A program made the position numbers and the translations under genes. Below are positions 8,854-18,900 of a stretch of 25,611 bases of DNA, piece after piece (position 1 is the first letter of the stretch; every line of letters starts with the position of its first letter). The notes below the pieces were generated by a model that saw only the letters and a list, made by a program, of their open reading frames with translations, searched no databases and had not been told where the DNA came from. Origin of the DNA: Triparma columacea (Eukaryota > Sar > Bolidophyceae > Parmales > Triparmaceae); assembly GCA_030267965.1 (NCBI GenBank), contig BRYA01000566.1, positions 1,239-26,849 on the forward strand, in the 5' to 3' direction.

Positions 8854-10212
8854 ATGTCTGCAATGGTAAGTACATCTAAATGGCTCATCAACGCCATCAC
8901 GTCTGCTCAAAATAGCGCTCAAGTGCTCCAATACCTTGACTGGGAGTTTTGACGCACAGTGGAGACTTCTCTCTGCTTTCACAGCTTTATTGGCTCATAG
9001 TCCATTCAAATGCGTCCATTTACAGACGTCCCTCCTCTAAATTCTTTGTAGGATGTACACAAATGTTAAATATAAGGAATAACTCTAATCTCACCTAAAC
9101 TAACACACCCTTCCTCCCCGACTCCTTCCATGACTCCTTCCACAACCCACCCTTCTTTCATCTCCCCCTAATTAACGCTACAGGCTGATTCCAATGATGA
9201 CAAGACACCAATTACCGTAATCACCGGCTTCCTCGGAGCAGGGAAGACTACCCTCGTGAATTACATCCTCAAGGAGCAGAACGACTGGAAGATTGCCGTT
9301 CTTGAGAACGAGTTTGGGGAAGTGTCCATCGACACCGGCCTTGTTGCCGAGAGTATGGACAGCCCGGAGGACCTAATTACCATGGACAATGGCTGTGTTT
9401 GCTGCTCCGTCAGGGGGGACCTTATCAGGACCCTTGGACAGCTCGCCAAGAGGAGGAAGGACTTTGACGCCATCATTCTAGAGACCACCGGCATGGCCGA
9501 CCCGGCCCCCATCATCTACACTATCCAGACTAACCCCAAAATGTCGGACCACTACAAAATTGACTCCCTCGTCTGCCTGGCCGACTGCAAGCACATTGAA
9601 CAGCACCTTGACGAGATCAAGCCTGAGGGGAACGTCAACGAGGCCCTCCAGCAGGTCGCCTTCGCCGACAAGATCCTCCTCAACAAGCTGGACCTGGTGA
9701 ATGAGGAGGAGAAGAAGAGGGTGAAGGACAGAATTAGGTCCATCAACAAGTTTGCCGCCATCATTGAGACGGAACGCTCCAAGGCTCCCCTCGACAAAAT
9801 CCTCAAGGTAGACGGCTTCAATATGGAGTCCATCCTCACCGTAGACCCCGAGTTCTTTGACGAGGACGACACCAACAAGAAGACCCACAACACGGCCCTC
9901 GTCCAGAGCGTCGGAATCTCCTTCAAGGGCAACCTCCACGCCCAGTGGTTCAACATGTTCATGATGGACCTCCTTCGGGACCGCGCCGAAGACCTTTACA
10001 GGACCAAGGGCCTCCTCAGCTTCCACGGCCAGGGCGACACGAAGTTCGTCTTCCAGGGGGTCCACGAACAGATCAACTTTGGACCGAGCCAAAAGCCATG
10101 GGCGGCTGATGAGGAAAGGATCAACAAGTTTGTTTTCATTGGGAAGAAACTTGACAGGGCGGAACTCACCAAGAGCCTCATGGAGTGCCTTTACAAGGAA
10201 GAGGCTAAGTGA
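8854..10212 (+). CDS. CobW/COG0523-family GTPase metallochaperone
   Basis: A 12-bp first exon (8854-8865, encoding MSAM) ends at a perfect gtaagt. A 318-bp intron is followed by one exon, 9184-10212, in phase 0, giving 346 residues. Motifs are Walker A GFLGAGKTT (19-27), the metal-binding CxCC motif GCVCC (74-78), the ETTGMADPAP switch II region and NKLD (171-174). The C-terminal CobW_C domain follows (QWFNMFM to the end). This G3E family inserts or chaperones metals, Zn for the ZNG1 branch and Co or Ni for others. The CxCC context NGCVCCSVRGDL resembles the plant/bacterial branch more than animal ZNG1, whose motif I recall as CLCCS. No targeting peptide is seen, so a cytosolic protein is likely. 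Substrate metal cannot be read from sequence. It is convergent with the ankyrin gene, with 188 bp between stops. Confidence 0.88.
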
Positions 10213-10400
10213 GAAGAGCCAACAGCTTTGAGGAAAAACAAAAGCGAAACAAATAACTCTTCGCCATGGGGGTATGGGGAGAGATGGAAGTAACCGTCTT
10301 GCGGCGCAAATCTCATAGTGCCGTAGGTGAAATAAAATTCGTCAAGGTTTTAGCAAAACATTTAACCCTACCATTTTTCCTCTTTCATGCTCTCGTGTCC

Positions 10401-12164
10401 TTAGTCCTGTTCCGAGAAGGTCCTACCGTCAGAGTTTCTAATGCTCACGTCCGCCCCCTTGCTTATAAGGTACGCTCCGAGAGTGCTACCGAAACCGTAC
10501 TTGAAGCAGAAGTGTAGGGGCGAGTTACCCTTGTAGTTGCAGCTGTTTATGTCAGCGCCCCTGGGGGACGAAAAACCGGCAAAGAAAAAGGAGGGAGGGT
10601 TAAGTCATCGTGATAACGAGCGGGGTCAACGCCCCCCCCCCCCCCTCCCCTACCCCTCCGTTTCTCACTCACCTCCTGAGCGCGCACTTCATAATCCTCT
10701 TGTGTCCGTTCTGGCAGCTGATCCCCAGTATAGTGTTCCCATACTGGTCCCTAACGTTAACCGGTACCCCCCTGTCCAGCAAGCCCTCAACGTCCTCAAC
10801 CCTGTTGTGCCTAGCGTAGCTGAATATGTCCTCGACGTCCTTGTCTTCGACGTGGTACTGCTGCCCGGTTTCTGGGGGCTTGGCGTCGTCGTAATTTTGA
10901 TGGAACGCAGACGCAGACGACTGGTAGGCATCCTCCTCCTTGGACTCGGCGTAGTAGGGCTGCTGATGCTGCTGGGAGTACTGAGCGCTGCTGTACTGGG
11001 AGTACTGCTGGTGCTGCGCGACCGGAGGGTTTTGTTGATGGGAATGGTACTCCTGGTAGTGCTGCTGATGGCCCTGCTGCTGGTATTGGTAGTGCTGCTG
11101 GTGCTGATCCTGCTGGTAGTAATCTCCGTGAGGTTGCTGATGCTGCTGCTGCTGTTGAGGGGCGGCAGCATAATAGGAGCCGTGTTCGTAGGAGGGCGTC
11201 TGGGAGTAATGTTGAGGCGCCTGGTGGTGGTGCTGTTGAGGCGGGTTTTGACCTTGATGGTTGCCGTAGTATTGCTGCTGCTGCTGCTGCTGCGGCTCTT
11301 GATGGTAAGTTGGATACGTATACTGTTGGCCGCCAGCCTGATGGTGCTGGTGGGCGTAAGGGTCAGGGTCTTCGTAATATACTGGTGTCTGCTGGGGAGC
11401 TGGGTGGGTTGGAGCGTGGGCTTGGGGATAGGAATGCTGATGCGACGACGAGCGAAGCGAGCCGACAGAGAGGATTGAGTTATTGGATGATAAGTAGTGC
11501 ATGCATGTGGCACGCATATATGGCGAGCATAGCATGACGGCATTGCCAACTCTCACCTGCTGCTGCTGTTGCTGGCTTGAGTATTCGTAAGAAGGAGAGG
11601 GTTGGTGGTACTGGTGAACTAGCGGGATAGACGAAAGAGAGGGGCAGAGAAAATGTGAGCTTGGAAGAAGACATATTTGAAATCAGATACCCTTCGAAAG
11701 GTACAAGCAATCTATCTGTATTGTTTAGACTCACCTGGCTGCTGCTGCTGGTAGTGCTGGGAATGGCCGTGCACATAAGGGGTGTGCTTTGATTCCGACA
11801 GCCCCTCGAGATACCTATCAGACTCATCACCGTCGTCGTACTTGCTCTCAGCTCGCGCAGAGTTATAACCCGAGCGCGCACTATTATTGTTCCTAGGTGT
11901 GCCAAACTCGTTATCAGAGTGTGCGAACCGAGCAGACGAACCACCTCCACCCCGCGACGACGACCCCCCACCACCGGAACGGGCCGATATTCGAGGGGAA
12001 GCAAACTCGCTGTCGCTCGCACCTCTAGCAGAGGGAGGTTGAGCCCGGGGTGTGTGAAAGCGATCATCAATTTGCCGAGGTGAAGGGTCCTGTGACTTAT
12101 ATTCCGAGTCAGAACGAGGAGAACTGTCCCGTAGAGAGCGACGAGGGGACCCTCGGGCCGACAT
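10401..12164 (-). CDS. Gln/His-rich protein with C-terminal ankyrin repeats (4 exons)
   Basis: Exons 12164-11735, 11618-11557, 11436-10673 and 10560-10401 join with matching phases (1, 0, 2), giving 471 residues. The start is MSARGSPRRSL. Residues 1-140 are Ser/Arg/Gly-rich with SR/SP dipeptides typical of phosphorylated disordered regions. Residues 140-360 are rich in Gln, His and Tyr. From about 360 to the end lie two to three ankyrin repeats: VEDIFSYARHNRVEDVEGLL, then QYGNTILGISCQNGHKRI, then GADINSCNYKGNSPLHFC, then SKGADVSIRNSDGRT. Ankyrin repeats bind proteins. This C-terminal version (SYARHNRVEDVE...) looks like a form I believe is widespread in protists, but I cannot name a function. 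The Q/H-rich tail could drive condensation. The donor and acceptor of the 62-bp exon were chosen because only they keep the HQY-rich frame. Confidence 0.75.
11005..11300. repeat. CTG/CAG-rich low-complexity tract in the ankyrin gene
   Basis: Many ctg triplets, including a run of seven or more at about 11273-11292, read as CAG on the coding minus strand and encode poly-Gln interrupted by His and Tyr. The tract explains the long hydrophobic Leu/Val frame on the other strand, which is not a gene. Confidence 0.8.
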
Positions 12165-12914
12165 ATCCTATTATAGCAACCAAAAACTTGAAAAGAGGAG
12201 GTCGGGGAGGAGGGGGGGGGGGGGAGGGGGAAGAGGGAAGGGGAGAGAGGGGAGTAAAGGCAGAAGCGAAAACAGGTGAATGAGGGTAGAGGAGAGGTTC
12301 GGAAGGGGGAGGACAACAACCCCCACGAAGTTGGGGAATTTTACCAGATGGATTGGATATAATTGGGATGAACACAGCAACAGATTTTGTTTTTGGGTAG
12401 GTGGTAATGGAGATAGGAGAGATTAAAAAAAAAACCCAGACCCGACATTACGTTTGTTCTTGTAAATACCAAATACACGTTGAAAAGGCGCGGATTAGGA
12501 TGTGGGACATGAAAAGAAATGTGCAGTTTGATCGGCCTGTCTTGTGTGTGCTTGTGTTTCCATTTTTGAGGTTGCGAAAGGAATTTGCTCGAACCATTCA
12601 ATTAGCCGACACTCGTTTGCACGAGAGCCTGCTTGGGAGAAGAAGCGAGTTCTAGGTTTCTCTTGAGGAGATTTCCCTTCCCATGGCGAAGCTATTCTCT
12701 TGCCAGGGAAAGTTATCCACCTGTGTCTCCACACTTCAGGGGTTCATTACAGAACACCAGAACAAATCCGCGTTGTGGGTTGAGATGGTGTCGAGTCATC
12801 CTCTTTCGATAAGGTTGGAATCATCATCCATGGTCGTCCATGTTCTCACATTTTCACCTCAACCCCATCCCCAGATTGAGCTTTGCGCAAGAATAAACAA
12901 CAGAGCGATAGAGG
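12165..12914. promoter_or_regulatory. Divergent intergenic region
   Basis: About 750 bp between the start codons of the ankyrin gene (-) and the large receptor-like gene (+). It holds a purine-rich stretch with a long G run (about 12204-12224), an A run (12426-12435) and short open frames without recognisable protein character. I see no RNA gene or repeat. It probably contains both promoters and the 5' leader of the large gene. Confidence 0.4.
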
Positions 12915-15900
12915 ATGAGTAATATTTCGAAGAAGGGACTAGGAAATGAGGGGCATGAAGACCCCTTAGAGCCAACAAACCTCTTGGGCAAAATGGCCAC
13001 CAAGGACATGATAGAGGGTGTTGAGAGGACCTCAAGAGTCGGGGAAGGTACGTAAATAGGTTGCGAGTTTTGATAAAGAAATTTGAAAGGGGGGCGGAGG
13101 GGTTCTGTCCGACTTCGGAACGTTCAAAGTCTGAAACCTTACCCGCTAACAACCTCCATCCCTGCCATCGTTCCACCACCGCAGCGACGTCCAAGAGAGA
13201 TCCTCAGACTCGGAGGATAGCCGAGGATGGGGACCTTCTCCAAACTGAAGGAGTTTCGCAACCATCGAAAGTTGCGAACTCAAATGAAGGCATGCCTGCA
13301 TCGAGAGAGGTAATGTCTGCTGCAAATACCATTGATGACCAAGAAGAGTCGTACGGAGCAGTCATTGAGGTCAACAGGGAGCTTGAAGAGGGTCTACTAC
13401 CCGTAGTGGAAGGCGATTCTAAGCTCGCAGCGTCACCTAGGCTTCGTGAGGAGGGTAAAGGTTTCTGGCAGGAAGGTGAGAATTGACGAAAAAGGGAAAG
13501 AACGTCACGAGATCAACACGGAGAAACATTTAATACCGGCACAAATTGTGCTCGTGGCCATCTACTTTGTCTATAGCCGCCCTCACACGAGTTGAACAAT
13601 TATACTAAACCCTTTTCATCACCCGCTTCGCTCTTTGCAGGAGGAGGAGCCGAGGCTGGGAGGAGGGAGAGGAGGGCAGGGGAAGTAAAAGAGGAGCGAA
13701 ATAGAAGCGTAGGGAAGTCGAAGCTTCAAAGGGAAGGGAGAGAGGATATAAACGATGGGTCAGGGGGGAACGAAATGGTCAATGGGGAAAGAGATGAGCT
13801 GGAGGGGAGGGTACCCATTCTTTCACAACTGCAACGCAATGTAGAAGACCCTCGTAATTATACGGGAGACCCAACGCTGTCAGAGGGCGCCAAGGGGACT
13901 GTGATTTCAATTGAGAAAAAGGAGGAAGTCTCGAGGATGGTTACACACAACAACGACGCAAACGCTGAATGGGTTGAGCGAGGTGAGTTCGGGTAGTTTG
14001 GGCTGCTTGGAGGGAGATAGAGGAGAAGGAGAAGGAGAGGCTGCTTGCGGCGCTGGTAGGGCAGTTGAGGCTCGTCAAATTTCATCCAATGCTAACTCAA
14101 ACAGCAAATGTCATCTCGAAACGCACCGTCGCGGATGTAACCACACTTACCATCACAGCAGGGCCTCGAGGCGTGAACGTATATCCTCAAGAGGGATCTC
14201 TCATTGAAGGTGATGGAGTCCCGTTGCCGTCGCAGGTCGCCAGTACAAGCGAGGGCGTGAAATTAAAGACGTCAAGTGAGATGANNNNNNNNNNNNNNNN
14301 NNNNNNNNNNNNNNNNNNNNNNNNNNNNNNNNNNNNNNNNNNNNNNNNNNNNNNTTTAGCGCGCGGAGTTTGTTTGACTGCAGAGGCTCGTCAAATATCA
14401 TTTCAGTATGTGTGCTCACCCCAGCATTACTTATATCTTCATAAACAAACGCCCACGCTTACGTTCACAGCGACGCCTCGAAAGGGCGCTCACTCTCTGG
14501 TAGGAGAGGATCCCCTTGATACAGTGGGGGGTGTTTCGCTGTCGTCACATGTAGAGAATTCAAGTGAGGATATGCAAGAGGTGAGATGAAATGAGGAGCG
14601 AAATGACGGGCTGAAAACGTTAAGGAATGCGAGGGAGAAACTACGCAGGAGTCTTTAATTCTATATAAGATGCATCTCAAGCCTCACACACTGCCGCTGC
14701 GATTCTAACTCTTCTTCATAAAACCCCATTCTTGCACAACTCTCCACGCTTGTCACAGGTGAGAAATGAATCGGAGTAAAAGAGATGCCGCACGTTGCAA
14801 GCCACGCCACGCCCATGCATGTAATGATTTTATCTCTAAATATAATCTCGCCTCCCCTACGCGCGACGTTACCATTCCTAACTTACTAACGTCTTTGCTT
14901 TCGCGATTTGCTTCGCTCCTCACACAGGCGCAGGAGAGGAGAAAGGTTGCGAATATGGGCGTTGGGACCCCAACAGATGGAGGAACCACGGTCGGAGCAG
15001 GTGTGAATAACTCTTCAGAGCTCGAAACTGGGAAGAAAGGCGTATCTGATGGGGTAGGGGGGAGCAAATTGATTATGGGGGGGACGGGAGGGAGGGAGAT
15101 AAGAAGGAGCGTAAACTTCGATTTGGAGATACAAGATGGAGACGGATTAGCATTCGGAGAACATGGGGAGGGATCTTTGAGTGCAGGCGAAAGCTTGGTG
15201 TCCGAGAAGGAGAGGGAGCTTGAGGAGAAGTGTAGGGAGTTGGCCAAGAAGCTGGCCGAGGCGAATGCAAAGTTAGGTCGGGCGAACGTGAAGACGAAGG
15301 ACGTCGATTCCACCTCGCTCGATAAGCAAGGTGAGGCTAGTTCGTTGAAAGCAGTTGCCCTCGAAAGCAACTCCGACATTTTGAGGGAAGAGAAGAATGG
15401 CAAAGTTCACGACGGCATGATGGGAAAGCTCGTTGAGAGGGGTGCTGTCGAGGGTATCATTGAACAGTCGTGGGATACTAAGAGAGCGAACGTCGGCGTA
15501 GTCGTTCACGACGAGAAAGAGCGTGTCCTCGATTACATCCTCGCTGGTTCAAGTGTGGGAGCGTTCCGACGTGAGATAATTCATGAGGGAGGGGATGGGG
15601 AGGGAGGAAGGATTGTATTTTGGCAAAATTACTTAAAGGGGACGACGATCGAATACCTTCTGAGAATCCGGGTCGTGAGCAATGAAGGCTCCGGCTGGTG
15701 CATCGTGATAAAGTCGGAGGACGAGAAAAGCTTACCAAAGAAGGCGAAGATGAAATTTCTAAAGATTGCGACTTCTACGAATGCGCTGAGAGCGTGGGTC
15801 GAGGGTGAGATCAGGCTTTCGAGCTACGAATATGGGCAAACGGCGCTTACTCTTGTCGGAATGTTGGAAGTCGAGGAGGCTGAAGGCATTGTGCCAAGAA

Positions 15901-18900
15901 ACTCAGGCTTGGAAGGCACGCGCGCGTTCCGTCAGAAAACAATAGGTATCAAACAGAGCAAAAATTCTGGGCTAATGGAGAGTGTGGGGGGGAGAAGGGG
16001 GGACGTCAACACCATTTACGCGTCAATCAAAGGCCTGGTTGAGGAGATCGAGAAGAACTTTCACAATCCTGAGGTTATTGATGAGAGGAGGACGAAGCAC
16101 TTTGTGGAGGAGATTATTCCAAGTCCTCGTCCGCTGACAGTAGAGGAGGAGAGAATGCTGGAAGGAGTTGGAGGGTTAGAGAATGAACTTTATGAGAAGG
16201 GAAAGAGAGTCAAGGGGACATTGAAGGAGGGGGTGGACAAGTTCCTGTGGAGAGAGGGGTACAAGGTGTGGGCAGCCTTTGGGGTCAATGTGGACAAGTC
16301 ATCAGAGGGTATTCTGGCTGAATTGTTTGTTTTGGGGACATATGAAAGATCCAAGAAACACCAGCTTGTTAATGGCTCTTTGACAAGGGTCATCAGGCAT
16401 GATCTTGGCAGCCGCAGTCTTCACTACCAAGCAGGAAAACACTTGAAGAGGCCACTTAAAGATCGGCTCTTCGAAACATGGAATGTTTGGAGCGATGTCA
16501 AGTTGGGCAAGGGTGGAGCGAACTACATATTGGGCATTGTGCCAATCCAACTTTGCAATGGGGCTAGTTTTGAGGATAGTAGCAAGGAGGGATTTGTTGT
16601 TGCAGAGTCGACTGGCGTGTACTTTATTGATGAGATTGCCCCAAATGTCTGCAGAGTGACACGCGTTCAAACAGTTGATCTGAAATTTACTGGCCTTCTT
16701 CAAAAGGCAGTGATGGACAAAGCAGTTGACTACCTTGCAAAGAGTCAGCTTATTGAGGCCAATAGATTGCAGGAGAAGTTCAAGAGGAATGCGAAGAAGG
16801 TTGATGCTGAAGTCAGAGGGGCCTTGGTGGAGAGGATGAGGGAAGGGGTTGAGTTGGAAGAGGACCAGAAGAAGGTGTTTGGGGACTTGGAGGAGCTCTT
16901 TGGTGGGGAGGAGGAAGAAGGGTGGGGGCCTCTTGAGTCACCTTATGAGGGAGTGAAGATGAAGATCAAATACCAGCAACAGGTACAGGGAGAGAGGAGC
17001 CTTGCTCTTGGACAAGGGGAAAGCACAGCAGATTGCACTGCGGAAGAGGCAGCTGCATGGTTTTTTGAGTACTGCAGCAGGGAGAGGACGCGAATTGACA
17101 GGGAAGAGGGAAATCCTGCTAGATTTGAGATTAGAAAGGGACATGAGAGGATAAACGAGAAGCTCGTTGCCTTCATCAAGAAGATGCCAAAACTTCTCAA
17201 CAACCGTGACTTTGTGGTCAAGTTTGTTTGGAGGAAGGAAGAAAATGGTAGTTACACTGTAGCAGGGATATCAGTGGACGGGAACCCAGATTACGGAGAA
17301 AATACAAGAAAGCTGGTGAGAGGAACTTCAAAGTTGCTTATCACTGCAACCAACATGAAGACTGTTGGGAGCATACCTCAGTGTAATATTAGGATTCTCC
17401 TATACTTTGACCTTGGTGGATATGTTCCAACATCCGTTTTGGACAAAAGAATGCCAAAGGCTCTGAAATTTTTAGACAGCATGTCAAGAACTTTTGATCA
17501 GAGCAAGGAAGTTGATAAAGCTGCACTGGCCTCTCTTGCCAACATCATCAAGAATGAACACCAAGATTATACTGATGAGGAGAAGAAGGCAATTAGGAAA
17601 GGGAAGGAGTTCTATGAGAAGTGCAAGGAGGATGAGAACTTTGATGATTTGAAGAGTCCCGATGACAAAGTCAAGATGAAGCTAGTTCATGTTGATGGGG
17701 CAAGCAGTGGGACTGGTTTTGCCACTACTGTAGTTGATGCGAGTGTGGAAGAGTGTGCTGCCTACGAGATTTCAAGACTAGGCAATCGAGAAGACACAAA
17801 GAATGCAAAAGAAAGAAATGGAATAACCTTCTTAAAAGTCATCAAAGTAGCTCCCCACACCAACTACTATGTAACAACAAGGGATCTTGGTCTTCCTGGC
17901 TTTGCTTCTCGTGATGGGAGGAATAAAATTACTTGGTTCAAGCAAGAGGACGACAAAGTCATCATTATTTTTGAAGATACAGAGAAGCTTCATGAAGACT
18001 TTCCAGTGAAGGCTGGGAATGTTTTAGTGAAGATACACACAGTATGGGCATTTGAGCCGCTTGACCCTATTGGAGATGTGCCGCAAACATTAGTGACTTT
18101 CACAACAAAGGTAGATCTTGGTGGTGTTTTCTTCTCTTCAATAGTGGAAAAGATTGCACCAAGGTTTCTCGGAGTAGTCTCAGGCTTGAGGAAGAAGTTT
18201 GACAGAAGTAGAGATATTGACGTTTCAACAAGGATCCAGATAGTGAGAGGAATAGGTGAAATCAAAGCAATATCCACTGAGACATTTGATACCAAGTTCC
18301 TAGAGGTTGAAGGCAAACAAAAGGTTAAAGGTGCATTCCCTCTTTCAGATACCTGGATTAAGGTGGAAGAGAAGGGAAAGGGATCGGGAAAGACAACAGT
18401 GACAGTTACAGCTGGTTTGGAGGAAGCTGCTGCCTACTTCTGGGATTTTGAGAGCAGAGTCCATCAAGAAACAACAGGAGATGTTGAGAGGGTTGTTGAG
18501 GAGAAGAAGGGGACATGGGAAGTAGTTGTGAGGAGAAGGCAGAAGATGGAGTCACAACATGGTGGAATACACAGAGACAGGGAGTTCTGGAATGTTATGA
18601 AGCTGCAGAAGGTGGATGAAGATATCATTGTGATTATAATGGAGCCAATAAAGGAGAGCATGGAGGGAAGTGATGCCTTGTGCACCACTGAGAGATCTAC
18701 TGCACAAAGGGCATCTGAAGAAGTCGCAATTAAGTTCACAAAAAGGGGAGAGAAGACAACCAAGGTAGAATTTGTCACCAAAGTAGAGCTTGGTAGCTCC
18801 GTAAGTGTGGAGGCAACAAGATCAACTCTAGAGAGGCAACTAGACGAGGCTGCTGAAGCAGAACGCCATTTTATTGACCTTGTCCCTTTAATGGAGATGT

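Noticed and set aside
8704..8982. 92-codon minus-strand frame across the CobW-like first exon and intron
   Set aside because: No homologous features; it lies in promoter and intron sequence of the plus-strand gene.
9478..10092. Minus-strand 204-codon open frame
   Set aside because: Antisense of the CobW-like exon; Val/Leu/Glu-rich without domain motifs.
10537..11478. 313-codon Leu/Val-rich plus-strand frame that looks like a membrane protein
   Set aside because: CTG repeats read in the wrong direction; the minus strand encodes the Q/H-rich and ankyrin protein.
12683..12922. 79-codon plus-strand open frame before the large gene
   Set aside because: No recognisable features, and it overlaps the better start at 12915, whose exon ends in a good gtacgt donor. 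It could be a leader ORF.
14766..14927. ATG at 14766 as the start of a separate 2,302-residue gene
   Set aside because: The stretch to 14927 includes tactaac and a pyrimidine-rich acceptor, so it is intron; the upstream exons join at 14928 in phase 0.
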